Notes under the pieces: generated by a model | Told to the model about the DNA's origin: nothing | What the model saw: only the letters and a program-made list of their open reading frames with translations | Databases searched by the model: none | From: Ilex aquifolium | Taxonomy: Eukaryota > Streptophyta > Magnoliopsida > Aquifoliales > Aquifoliaceae | Reading direction: 5' to 3' | DNA: 64,000 nucleotides | Assembly: GCA_951799425.1 (NCBI GenBank) | Contig: OX637399.1 | Location: 32,557,201 to 32,621,200 of the forward strand | Part shown: positions 38,101 to 49,246 of the stretch, one piece after another | How positions within the stretch are numbered: position 1 is the first letter of the stretch | Layout: the number at the start of each line of letters is the position of its first letter | Translations under genes and position numbers: made by a program

Positions 38101-41100
38101 CTTATTTTTTTCTTGTTCAATCTCTTTGTGCTTAGAACATGGGTATATTAGTTGGCTTCTGTTGCTTTTGGTGAATTGCTATATATGAAGCGTAACCCCT
38201 TACAATCTGGAAGTCCTGAACAAATCTTAAAGCAGCCTTTGTTAGGAATATTGTTTTGCCCCTTTAGATTTGAAGTGGCCTAGTATATTGAAATCGTGAT
38301 TTTATTCTCTACGGTGTTTTTCTTGGTTTAAAACTGACCCTTCCCCTGTTCTGTTCTCCATTCGCAGAGCTGATGGAGGAAAAATTAAAACAAAGGGAAC
38401 AATCTTCTTGTCAAATATTCGGATGGTCTTTGTTGCAAATAAGCCCGTTGAGAACTTCACTGCTTTCGATATGCCCTTGGTATGAAAAGATTGCCTACGT
38501 TCTTATTGTTGTTCACTTACTCTTGCATCATTGCCCTTAGGATATTTCATTGAAATGTGTACTATATTTTTCCTCTGTGATTTCTGCAGTTGTCAAATCT
38601 TTCTGTTATACAAAATAAGAAAAAAATGAATAAAAAGTAGCATTTAACTGATATCAACCGGAACATAATGGAAGATCATGGGGGGGTTGTGAAGTGATGA
38701 TCTTCGAAATATTTGTCAGAAGCATAGTTATTAGAACCGACCCGCACATCAACCCGACGAAGGAACTGGGTCAATAAGGTCACTGGTTCAACCGTTGGGT
38801 TAACTGGTTGGACCAGTCGTATAATTAAACATAAAAAGAATTATTAATATGAAGCAACATGCTAAAAAGTTATAGTAGTTATAAAAATGACATGTTTTAT
38901 GTAATAGTAGATCCAATAAAAATATAAAAATATGCACAATTTATAGTTTTTACTATTATTTTTTATCTAAGAGGTATATTTTCAAGGTATAAAAAAATTG
39001 GAAGGGAAAAGACTAAAACCCACGACCTAATCTTAGATTATGAAACAATTTAAACACAAAGCCTTAGAAGACAAAAGCCATCGAGGAGTGAAAGCATTTT
39101 ACTTTGATGCAACACATCCCACATCGGAAAGTCTTGAGGGATCCCAAACTAAATGTGGTGTATAAGAAGTGTATTCCAGCTGTAGCTTCCAGTCAAATAT
39201 GGCTTGGGTTGGAAAGCTTTCCTTCGCTAACAATGAGGCGAGCCTAGCGAAGTCGAGGCAGTCATTGTTTTAGGTTGAGTTCAAATATTTTATTTGGAAG
39301 TTTGAAAAGTTACTTTTCTATTAACAAAATATATCCGACCAGATTTATGTGAACTGCCTGTTCATCCAAGTTTTACAAGAATCGGCCGGTTTAAACGGGT
39401 TCCAGAGTGGGCGAATTGCTTGGGTGATCCAATTTATGGACCGGCCCGGCTTAGACATTGACTGGTTGGGCTGGTCCGGTTTTACCAACACCGGTCAGAA
39501 GTCCTATTTTTCGATGGTAATTATAAGTTACATAACTATTGCCCTTGTCAAGTAACGGCTTGCACTAATGCAGTGAAAAGGAATGTTTTTTAGCATATTG
39601 AGTTTTTTGGGTCTAGATGTGCTGTAAAAAGGAAAAAAAAATTGATGTGTTGCCCCCTCCCCTCCCTTCTCTTTCACACTCATGCTTGCACTCACACACT
39701 TGGCCAGTGTAGATCATAGTCTCAAACTCACATCCATAGCAAGATCTTCTGTCAGCTAATGGCTTCTTAAGCAGAGGTTGTTCAGTGTTGGCAAAACTTG
39801 TGCAATGATACTTCAGCCCATATTCTTCTGGAGTGCGTTTCAATGTCTAAATAAATTATTTGGGTCAGAACTATATGTTGAAAAAAAGGCCAAAATATGT
39901 CGTGGTCTCTCTCTCAAAAACCATAATAGCATGATCAATATTTTCTGTTCACCGTGGTTTTATACCATTATGGGGGTAGCATTTGTGATATCGAAAAGAC
40001 CAAGACCCCTGGGTAGGTAAGCACTACTTAATCAATCTCGAATGGATTTTCCAGCAAGATCATAGATGCTCCCTTGATGCATATTTAGGATCTAAAGTCA
40101 AGAAACAAAATTCAGCTGTAAGTACAATACAAGGTACACTTCCGAGGAAAGAAGTGCATATATCTGGTTAATATAATTTGAATGAAAAAAAAGGTGAAGA
40201 TATGGAAATCCGGAATGGTGCTGTTCTGCTGATGGAATGGTGACATTCCCTTTAGTCTTTGGGGGAATGTATGGTCAGATTGGGATGCAACCTTAAATTT
40301 TCACGTCCAACGCAATCATTGTGGAGTCCCCATACTCTACGTCCTACGACATGATGAGTCAGTCTTTTCCATTGGTTTTGAACGATTAGATTTATCATTT
40401 GAGGAGTCAAGAACATGGAGACTTCAATATATTGTTGGTACTGATTGATTTTGGGTTTTCTTGGAATGATAAGGTCTAGCATTATATACCTTAAGACATA
40501 TAATGCCAATGAAAAAATTTATCATTTCGAATTGAGTGATTCACATTAGTGCCAGATCGTCTACTCTTCACCTCTTTGCTAGTGATGCTATGCTGTGGTG
40601 GCACGGTGATGGTTTCTGGCGGCCAGTCTGGAAGTAGAATTCGGCAAATAATTAGGTGTCAAGGTTACAAACATGCATCCACCCCTCACTGAACATGAAC
40701 TTGCTTCCTTTTGCAGCTTTATGTGCATGGCGAAAAATTTAATCAACCAATATTCTTCTGCAACAATATCTCTGGAAATGTAGAGCCAGTAAGTACATGA
40801 GAAGGATTCCTCTCTCTCTTTGCGTGTGTGTGTGTGTGTGTGGGCTGTGGTCAATTTATCTACTGAGGAGATCCGATTCTCATCACGGCTGATTCCAGGT
40901 TGTTCCAGATGATCACCATAGGGCTCTCTACTCCACTCAGTCATTCAAGATTCTGTTTAAGGAAGGAGGTTGTGGAACTTTTGTCCCTCTATTTTTTGCT
41001 TTACTTGCTTCCGTGAGAGAATATAATAGACAGACTGGTTCGGGGCCAGAGCCTCGATCAGATCCTTTACAAGCAGCACAAACTCCAGTCGATGAAATGA

Positions 41101-41310
41101 TGAGACACGCGTAAGTAACATTACCACTTACTGGCTATAACTTATGCGACCGATTTGATGCAGGGCATCTTATGTACATCTATTTTGTTCTTCATTCGCA
41201 GGTATGTTGATCCTAATGATCCCACAAGAATCTTCTTGCAGCAGCCGACATCAGAGTCTCAGTTGAGGCGCCGCACATACCAGTCCCAACCTGTTGATCA
41301 TTCTCTGTGA
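34654..41310 (+). CDS. WBP2-like GRAM-domain protein
   Basis: Plant homologue of WW-domain-binding protein 2, with an N-terminal GRAM/PH-like domain; the plant function is poorly known. Five exons: 34654-34763, 38368-38479, 40717-40788, 40899-41110 and 41202-41310, totalling 615 nt or 204 aa. Landmarks in order: LPIGMPVPFVNELFVLARDGVEFEV, GGKIKTKGTIFLSNIRMVFV (typical GRAM strand), FTAFDMPL, GEKFNQPIFFCNNISG, FKEGGCGTFVPLFFALL, then a hydrophilic tail ending QSQPVDHSL. All frame joins are clean and GT-AG. PPxY motifs of animal WBP2 are not seen in the tail. Introns 1 (3.6 kb) and 2 (2.2 kb) each carry a hAT-type insertion. Confidence 0.92.
36467..37163. mobile_element. hAT-type MITE in WBP2-like intron 1
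   Basis: A 697-bp insert with clear inverted ends: left TAGGAGTGCAACTTGTGC, right in reverse TAGGGGTGCAACTTGGGC. The flanks ATTATTTG (36459-36466) and GTTGTTTG (37164-37171) agree at six of eight bases, a slightly decayed hAT duplication. The interior has repeated GGGTTGAGTTC-like motifs and no gene. Confidence 0.8.
38723..39493. mobile_element. hAT-type MITE in WBP2-like intron 2
   Basis: A 771-bp insert bounded by an exact 8-bp direct repeat GTCAGAAG (38715-38722 and 39494-39501). Ends CATAGTTATTAGAACCG and, in reverse, CGGTGTTGGTAAAACCG are imperfect inverted repeats. The subterminal GGTCCGGTTTTACC and CCGGCCCGG motifs belong to a widespread plant hAT MITE type. Non-coding. Confidence 0.87.
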
Positions 41311-43769
41311 TTCATAATCGTCAATGCCAGTATGTTGACTTTGTACCTTCCTTTAAGAAAAAACTACTGCTGTGTCTTTTTAATTTGTATGCTAGTTGTA
41401 CAGCTTTCTGGTACATTTGGATCGGTATATATTGCTTGCAAGAGAAAAAGGGTAATATTTGTAATTCTTAGACCCGTCATTATAAGTAAGACTGTTGGGC
41501 CAGTGGTATTCCTTGTGCATAGTCTTCGCATAATGCATCGTTTCAATCGGGTTAAAGCTTGCATATAAAGCAGTTAGACTATGCGTGGAGATACAGGATA
41601 GAATTTATGATCCACCATTGAAGAGAGTATGTAAAGTGGTGGCCACAACCACTTAGGTGTAGTTCAACCACCTCACTTTTGGATACATGTAGTTGCATTT
41701 AGTTGAAAATGAGATTTATCACGGGAACATTGTTGATGTAAAAAGCTTAAAAAGGCTGGTTAGAAGAGGCACACAGTGATCTCTTGCAAGATAGACAAGG
41801 GAATTAGTTTGTTCTATCCGAGTCTTATGCTCCGTTTGGTAAGGTGGATGGAAAAATAGAAAGATGAAAAATAAGAGTGATTGTCTCCTTTGTGTTTGAT
41901 AAAAGGGATGAAAAGTAGTAAGAATTGATTTTTTTTTTTTGTCTTTGGTAAGATGGAATTTTTTTTTTTTATTAGAAAAAATATAAATATATATGTTATC
42001 ATTATATTTATATATTAAATTAATTTATACATAATATGTAATTGATAAATATGATATATGTGTATATATCAAATGATATATATAGATAAATAATATACAT
42101 TTTAATGCACATAATTAATTTTCTATCCATTTTTTGTCCTAATTGTAGATGAATTAATTTTGGTGAGTTAGTAGAAAAGTTAATCTATTTATTTTTTTAT
42201 TTTTTTTTATTTTCTTTCTATATCAAACATGATATTTTATTTATCCCTCTAATTGTTTATCCTTCTAATTTTTTATCTTTTTATTTTTTTATTCTTTAAT
42301 TTTTTCGTCATACCAAAAGTTGCATTGTTTTTAGTTCTAACATGAGTAGAACGAATGCTCCATTAATCCATCTCCTTAACATTGGAGATGCTTTTGTAAA
42401 TTTTTTATTGGCGGTATCTATGGACAGTCCTTTTAACATCTGTAATTTTAGGATATGTTTGTGTGGTTTTTATGGTGGGATTGAGTTGTATTTATCAAAC
42501 TCTTTTAAACTCAAACTCAACATTTTTTACATGAAAATGATAACACAGTGTCACTGTTACACTTAATATATTTTTTTCCTATCGGGGGACAAAAAATAGG
42601 GGAGAGAAAGTGGGGCTAACCCGAGAAAATATTCAATATAATGGTAATATCATATCAGCATTGATGACATGGTACCATCAATCAATAATAAAATTTTAAA
42701 TGAATAAAGTGAACTCTACTTTGATAGTTATTGACTTGCATAGAAGAAGAGTGATTAATTATTTGCTTACATGGACATGTAGTAATTGACTTGTGTGGGA
42801 TCTATTTTATTATTTATCTACATATTATTAGTTAGTGATATTACATGACAATGCTGAAGTCATATAACCGTTGCAATGAATATTATTTTAGTTAACTCTT
42901 ACCTCAATCAACTCTCCCTCCTCTTGTATTGGGGGTAACGGTGACATCACGTCATCATTGACATGTAGTGTCACAATCCAATAATAAACTTACAAATGGG
43001 TAAGGAGAACTCTACTTGAGTGATTATTAAATGACATGACAGAGTAGTTACTAAAATATGTGATATTCACTTGTTTATTTGTTATATTTTTATTGAATAG
43101 TGACATCATGTGACAATGATGATGTAGTGTCACTGTTACACTCAATATTTTTTCTCTCCGGTGAGTGTCCCCTTCCACTCGGCATAGTCATGGTCAATGT
43201 GGTGACCCCCTCCAGCCAATGACCCCTCACCTCCACTTTGGTGTTGGGATCGGCAACCTCCTCCCCACCACCACCACCACCTCCTGTTGGGGTTGGTGTT
43301 AGCGACCCCCTTCTCTGACGACTTCCTGAAGTTTCTTATTCTTTTCTGGACCCCATTTTCTCTCTTTTATCTTTCACTTCCCCATGTACCAACGATATCA
43401 TCCTTGACACTGCTTTTGGCTAGTCACAAGTTACAATGGTACTTGTTTCGAAATTGAAAAGTTAGTCACCATTTGCGAAATTGAAAATTTCATCGTCCAA
43501 TTATTAGGGCAAAATATCAATCGAATTTGACAGAAATTTAGCCAATTTGTTGCACGGAACTAATAAAAATATATCTGTATTTGTATTTGGACTTTTCTCT
43601 GTGAAATTTCATATTGTTGAAACTCGGATGAAATTTAAAAATTCAGTAAACTTTAAAACCATGTTAAAAAGAACCTACAAAAAAAACCTCAATCGTTGAA
43701 GATTATTAGAAGATACTTTGATCAATTATTCAACAAGCCTTGTCTATATAATAACAATGCTACTACTAA
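41311..43769. other. Spacer downstream of the WBP2-like gene, with repeats
   Basis: The first few hundred bases probably include the WBP2-like 3' UTR. At about 41828-42331 is an AT-rich MITE-like element with related ends (ATGCTCCGTTTGGTAAG and, in reverse, ATGCAACTTTTGGTATG). A module containing GTGTCACTGTTACACT occurs twice (42549 and 43128), with AATAATAAA...GAACTCTACTT blocks between, indicating a diverged duplication. No gene. Confidence 0.45.
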
Positions 43770-43970
43770 TCATTTTCTTCCATGCTTTGGCCAACTGCTA
43801 TAACATCTTCTGCAAAGCATATAATGACATTCTTGACATTCGAATACGGGATGGTCACCAAAAGTTCCATTACAACTAGAACATGCCAACTTCTTCTCAG
43901 AATTTCAAAGGAACATGAGAGGGTGTGGATGATCATCAACTTCAAGGGTGCCACCAAACTTGACGATGGC
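43770..43970 (-). pseudogene. DC1-like Cys/His zinc-binding domain fragment
   Basis: On the minus strand, a frame that the longest ORF there does not use reads HPHPLMFL, an in-frame TGA (43907-43905), then ACSSCNGTF, FECQECHYMLCRRCY and SSWPKHGRK before a stop at 43772-43770. The CxxC...CxxCxYxLCxxC spacing and preceding HPHPL match plant DC1 (C1-like) domains. Only one domain is left and it contains a stop, so I read it as a gene remnant. Real DC1 proteins usually carry several such domains. Confidence 0.5.
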
Positions 43971-44377
43971 GTGTGGTGGTGGGTGGGGGTGGAGAGTGGT
44001 GGCGGCAGGTGGTGGTGGTTGGTAAAGAGAGAAAGATGAAAGAGAGAGAGTGGAAGAGAAAATAAAATAGACCGTGAAGAAAAAAAAAAAAGTCTTGAAA
44101 ATGTTATCATTAATGATAAATTTGTCTTTTTCAATTTACTTTTCATTTTCAACCAAAAAATCTTTCACTTGGACTTAACGACACGTAAGTGTTAATCGAT
44201 GGGCCTCTCACCAAATCTCCCTTGCCATATTCTATCAAGACAATACTAATTTGCATTGTCAAGTATGTAGTTGGCTATCGATCAAGGTTAGGATTAAAAT
44301 TTTCTTAATGAGCTTGGTCTTTTGATACTATTGGGTGGGAGGCATGTTGAAGCGTCCATCCCACTTATCACATTCTT

Positions 44378-44850
44378 TTATTTATTTTTTTTGATCAGGC
44401 AAAAGTAAATAACTTCAGTAGGAAAATTTCGGTTACAATCAGTCAAAATAGAAGTCTTAAGCTCGGGAGGGGGGGGGGGAGCCTACCCAACTCAGCGGTA
44501 GTGAGCTGTTCATAGCGGCGGCTGCAACCCAGTGAACAACCTTGTTACTGGCTCTAGGCTTGTGTAGAAAACTAAGATTGTGTGACCTAGCGTGGTGTCT
44601 AATGTCTTCCATTAAAGTACAGATTTTCCATGGGGGTACATCCTCTGTGGAACTCAACTTGATAACGTTGACACAGTCATTGATGATCACAGCATTTTCC
44701 AGATGTCTTGAGGCAGCAAGTAGACATGCTTGCCGCACCGCCATTGCTTCAGAAAAGAGACTGGACACAGCAGAGAAAGTTTTTGCCATCCCTTCCACAA
44801 GCTGTCCCCTTGAGTCCCCCACTAATAAGTTAATAAGCTACCTTACGTGA
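44378..44850 (-). mobile_element. 5'-truncated LINE: RNase H domain and 3' tail
   Basis: The minus strand encodes about 120 residues of a reverse-transcriptase-associated RNase H domain: GDSRGQLVEG, SEAMAVRQACLLA, the acidic VIINDCVNVI, and a C-terminal HKPRASNKVVHWVAAAA matching the R-x-x-N-x-V-A-H pattern. After the stop (44459-44457) come about 60 nt and then TTGCCTGATC followed by an A-rich tail (to about 44378), typical of plant L1-type LINE 3' ends. Upstream reverse transcriptase is missing. Confidence 0.75.
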
Positions 44851-44947
44851 TTTTGAGGAATTTCTGATGGAAGCTTGATCAATGATTAAGACAACAATAA
44901 TATGTAGTTAGCGATCGTTCGATATCTGGCTCAAATTAATTTTTTTT

Positions 44948-45483
44948 ATAGGGTCTGTTTGTTTAGTAAAATGATGCTAGAAAATGCAAGAAAGAGAAAA
45001 TTTTAAAATTTTACATGTGTTTGTTTAGTATGAAATATAAAATGATAGAAATAATGATTTTTTTTTTTCATACTTAGATTTTCTCACATCTAACTAACTT
45101 TTTTTTCTTACAAAAAATACAAGGAAAAGCAAGAAAGTTGTGCTCAATAATCTAACTTCCCATTTTATTCTTGTTTTTTTTAAATATTCAATTAGTTATT
45201 AATTTTAAAAAACTTTGTACAAATTAGACTAACCATATAATTTAGTCTAGAGATTAGAGTTTAAGTCGATTCTTATCCTTGAATTAGGTTAGGAGCCAAT
45301 TTTTTTTTTTAAATTTGAATAATAAAAAATATTTTTTTCTTCTTTAGACCGAGTTAAAATAATTAAGGATAATTTGGATAATTAAAAAAAAAGTCTTGCA
45401 ACTTTTCTTTTTTTTTCAAACAATTGAATGAAATTGTTTTAAAGTTTTTTTTTTAAATTTTTCATATTAATCACAAGCATGCA

Positions 45484-45521
<38 letters not shown>

Positions 45522-45603
45522 ATTTTATTTTTTCATTTTTTTTTAAATAATTTTTTTTTTTCATTATCTGTTTTTTGGCTAACTAAACGAATCTCAGGGA
45601 CTT
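44948..45603. mobile_element. PIF/Harbinger- or hAT-like AT-rich element with (AT)n
   Basis: Left sequence AGGGTCTGTTTGTTTAGT and right sequence, in reverse, CCTGAGATTCGTTTAGTTAG look like diverged inverted ends. The interior is extremely AT-rich and contains a (TA)16 run at about 45487-45519. The boundaries and duplication are not certain. Confidence 0.4.
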
Positions 45604-45674
45604 AACATCTTTTTAACTCTATTGAGTGGGAGGATGGTGGATGTGATGTTTGATTTAGAAATTGGGGTCATTTT

Positions 45675-45730
45675 GGAGTTGGCTTGGGTACCGAAAAGGT
45701 AAAAATCGGTACGATACCGAAAAATTAAAA
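45675..45730 (+). repeat. Left terminal inverted repeat (putative)
   Basis: About 56 bp with TACCGAAAAG, ATCGGTACGATACCG and AAAAATTAAAAC, pairing imperfectly with 58264-58319. Confidence 0.55.
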
Positions 45731-45828
45731 CAACTGACTGCTCGACACGTGTACACTCCAAAATTCACAAAAACCTATTACCGGTTTCACCGGTTTCGGT
45801 ATATATTTTAAAGAATTTAAAATGATAA

Positions 45829-46384
45829 TTATTCCCTCATATTTAAACATGAAATAAAAATATAAGAAAAAATTTACAAGTTATTGAGTGAACATTAACA
45901 TAAACCCCAATACACTTTAAAAATAAGTGATAATAGAAATTAAAATAATAATTATTTATTATATTTAAACATGAAATAAAAATATAACAAAAAATTTACA
46001 ATAGTTGGGCTTATTGAGTGAACAGAACATTAACCCCCTATACACTTTAAAAAATTTAAATATGAACCCCTATACACTTTAAAAATAAGTGATAATAGAA
46101 ATTAAAATGATAATTATTTATTAATTTGATAAATTAAATATAAATTGGTAGATGGAAGTTAATTTGATAAATTAAATATAAATTGGATGAAATTGAATGT
46201 TAGTTTAATAAAGTGAATTTTTATTGGATGTTAATTGAATGAATTAAATATTAATTGAATCATTATAGATATAAATTAGATGAATTTAATATTAATTAAG
46301 TTGAATTTTAATGTTAATTTGATGAATTGAATGTTTTAATGTAATATTAATTTGTTATGTTAATTAAATATATTAATTTTGACT
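45829..46384 (+). repeat. AT-rich unit array, copy 1
   Basis: Two to three units of about 120-160 bp with ATATTTAAACATGAAATAAA, TTTACAA, TTATTGAGTGAAC and ACCCCNATACACTTTAAAAA blocks (45829-46106), followed to 46384 by short, degenerate TTAATTGAATGAATTAAAT repeats. The same unit is expanded at 47728-48470. Confidence 0.8.
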
Positions 46385-46820
46385 GCTGCGATGATCCGTT
46401 GATACCACGCTTGATCGCTATTGCATCGATCGGTATCAAGCTCTTTGATCGCTACCTTGATCTGATCGCAATAGTGCACTTGATCCCAGTCTTGATTGCT
46501 ACTTGATCCCTAGTCTTGATGGCAAGAGTGCACTTGATCCCTGATCATGCTAGTCTGGATCGCAAGAGTGCACTTGATCCCAATCTTGATCGATCCAGAC
46601 TGATCGCAAGAGTGCTCTTGATCCCAATCTTGATCGATCCAATCGCAAGAGTGCACTTGATCCCAATCTTGATCGATCCACTCTAGATTGCTAGTCTTGA
46701 TCGCAAGCACTTGATCCCAATCTTGATCGATCCACTTGCTAGTCTTGATCGCTACTCAGCTCTTGATCGATCGAATAGTGATTCGATCGCAATTCTTGAT
46801 CGCTAAAAGCAATTGATCGA
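46385..46820 (+). repeat. CGATC-rich tandem array
   Basis: About eight degenerate units of roughly 40-55 bp built from GCAAGAGTGCACTTGATCCC and ATCTTGATCGATCCA. GATC occurs dozens of times in 430 bp. It resembles no coding sequence; an ORF across it (46710-46510, minus) only reflects periodicity. A shorter cluster of the same motif in inverse orientation (GCGATCAA) lies at 48676-48865. Confidence 0.85.
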
Positions 46821-46827
46821 TCGTGGT

Positions 46828-47735
46828 AATATTCACCAAAAAAGTGGTAATATTCACAAAAAAAAGTGGTAATATTAACCAAAAAAATGGTAATATTAAC
46901 CAGTACTTACCTCAAAAATAGTACTCTTAATCAAAAAAGTGTAATCTTAACCAAAAAATGGTCTTAACCAAAAAAATGGTAATCTTAATCAAAAGAATTG
47001 TAATGTTAACCAAAAAAATGGTCTTAACCAAAAAAATGGTAATCTTAATCAAAAGAATTGTAATGTTAACCAAAAAAATGGTACTCTTAATCAAAAAAAG
47101 TGTAAGCTTAACAAAAGAGTGGTAATATTAACCTAATCAATGATAATGTTAACCAAAAAAGTTATAATGTTAAACCAAAAAATGGTAATATTAACAGAAA
47201 AAATTGTACTCTTAACCAATAAAATGGTAATCTTACATTTATTGAGTATAATATTAACAAAAAAAGTGGTAATCTTAATCATTAGAATTGTAATTTTAAC
47301 TAAACAAGTGGTACTCTTAACTAAAAAAGTGTAACCTTAACCAAAAAAAGTTGTAATCTTAACCAAAGAAATGGTAATGTTAACCAAAAAAGTAGTAATT
47401 TCAACTTAAACAGTGGTAATGTTAACAAAAAAAGTGGTACTCTTAACCAAAACAGTGGTAATGTTAACCATTAAACTGGTAATATTATCCAAATCAGTGG
47501 TACTCTTAACCAAAATAGTGGTAATGTTAACAAAAAAAGTAGTACTATTAACCAAAACAGTGGTAATGTTAGCAAAAAAAAGTGGTAATCTTAATCATTT
47601 GAATTGTAATTTTAACCAAACAAGTGGTACTCTTAACCAAAAAAGTGTAACCTTAACCAAAAAAAGTTGTAATCTTAATCAAAGAAATGGTAATGTTAAC
47701 CAAAAAAGTGGTAATTTCAACTTAAACAGTGATAA
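46828..47735 (+). repeat. 21-bp minisatellite array A1
   Basis: About 43 units of a 21-bp consensus GTGGTAATGTTAACCAAAAA(A), with variants GTGGTACTCTTAACCAAAA and GTAATCTTAACC. Each unit has one A-tract of 5-7. A larger period of about 315 bp is visible from the recurring TTTCAACTTAAACAGTG (about 47400 and 47709). Confidence 0.92.
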
Positions 47736-48470
47736 TTATTCATTATATTTAAACATGAAATAAAAATATAAGAAAAAAGTTACAAGTTATTGAGTGAACA
47801 TTAACATAAACCCCAATACACTTTAAAAATAAGTGATAATAGAAATTAAAATAATAATTATTTATTATATTTAAACATGAAATAAAAATATAACAAAAAA
47901 TTTACAATAGTTGGGCTTATTGAGTGAACAGAACATGAACCCCCTATACACTTTAAAAAATTTAAATATGAACCCCTGTACACTTTAAAAATAAGTGATA
48001 ATAGAAATTAAAATGATAATTATTTATTATATTTAAACATGAAATAAAAATATAACAAAAAATTTACAATAGTTGGGCATATTGAGTGAACATGAACATG
48101 AACCCCTATACACTTTAAAAAATTTAAACATGAACCCATATACACTTTGAAAATAATTGATAATAGAAATTAAAATGATAATTATTTATTATATTTAAAA
48201 ATGAAATTAAAATATAACAAAAAATTTACAATAGTTGGGCTTATTGAGTGAACATGAACATGAACCCCCTATACACTTTACAAAATTTAAACATGAACCC
48301 CCTATACACTTTGAAAAATTCAAACATGAACCCAACTAAACACTTAAAAAATAAGTGACAATAGAAATTAAAATGATAATTATTTATTATATTTAAACAT
48401 GAAATAAAAATATAACAAAAAATTTACAATAGTTGGGCTTATTGAGTGAAATAAATTTACATTTTAGATT
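47728..48470 (+). repeat. AT-rich unit array, copy 2
   Basis: Five to six units of 120-165 bp: TGATAATTATTTATTATATTT, AAACATGAAATAAAAATATAA, TTTACAATAGTTGGGC, TTATTGAGTGAACATGAAC and CCCCTATACACTTTAAAAA. Neighbouring units differ by small indels. Confidence 0.88.
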
Positions 48471-48675
48471 AAGTTAAAAATAATAGAAATTAAGTTCACC
48501 ACTAAATAAATTAGAACAAAGTTATCCTATTGGTATACTTTTTGCTTAAATTAAAATAGGTAAAAAAATTTGGGTAATATGAAACTAATTAAGGGTGTAA
48601 TATAAAAAATATGAGGAAAATTTTAAAAAAGAGTGATAATTTAGGGTTATAAGTGTAAATTAATGTTAACATAAG

Positions 48676-48865
48676 GCAACTTGATCGCTGGATCTCCCAA
48701 TTAGTTTGCAAACAACAATCAACAAGCGATCTAGCCACAAGAAGCGATCAAACTTGAAACCGATCGCTACAACAAGCGATCAAACTTGAACCCATCGCTA
48801 CATAACCCGATCGCTACATAGCGATCAACTTAGATCGCCAATCTAACCCCGATCGATCTTCGTAT
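48676..48865 (+). repeat. Second CGATC cluster
   Basis: About twelve GCGATCAA, CCGATCGCTA and CGATCGATC motifs within 190 bp, upstream of the transposon-like ORF. The orientation is mainly opposite to that of the array at 46385-46820. Confidence 0.75.
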
Positions 48866-49246
48866 TTCCCAAAAATTCCAACTCCTCAAAACCCTAATCG
48901 ATCTAACCATACCCTAAATCAGCGATCTAACCCAAATCCAATCCCAAATCGGTGAAAACCTTGCATATCCAAAACCCTAAATCAGGTGAGGGCTTCAAAA
49001 TTTGGTGCCCTAATCGTCTCGAAATAGCCTAGTGCTTCTCCGTCAGGGAAGAGAGAAAAGGTTCCTGCAACTTGGGGGTTCGATGTAGTCACGACAATTC
49101 GGCTCCTCTACGGTAGTTTTCTTTTCTTTTCTTTGTGAGTGATGGTTCTTAATCTTCCATGTTATTGTTTTATTTTTTTTTTGACTAGATTTTTTTCTGG
49201 TTATAGCAGAGTAAATTTTTTTTTTTTTGACTAGATTTTTTTCTTA
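48866..49246 (+). promoter_or_regulatory. Leader region of the transposon-like ORF
   Basis: Contains repeated AAACCCTAA motifs (48890, 48971), a possible donor at AATCAG|GTGAGG (about 48985) and a possible acceptor TTATAGCAG (about 49209), suggesting a spliced 5' leader. Purely inferred from motifs. Confidence 0.35.

Noticed and set aside
38480-40716. Additional exon in WBP2-like intron 2 from ORF 39349-39555
   Set aside because: It overlaps the hAT MITE terminus and exon 2 joins exon 3 in frame without it.
43766-44152. 128-codon minus ORF rich in Leu, Ser and His
   Set aside because: Wrong frame relative to the DC1-like remnant; low-complexity composition.
46510-46710. 66-codon minus ORF with WIDQDWDQ repeats
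   Set aside because: Shadow of the CGATC tandem array; composition follows the DNA repeat.
47140-47763. ORFs of 64-116 codons with VVLLTKT-like heptapeptide repeats (also at 53303, 56434, 56749 and minus strand equivalents)
   Set aside because: They come from the 21-bp period, which keeps four of six frames open on both strands; no start context, conservation or non-repeat domain.
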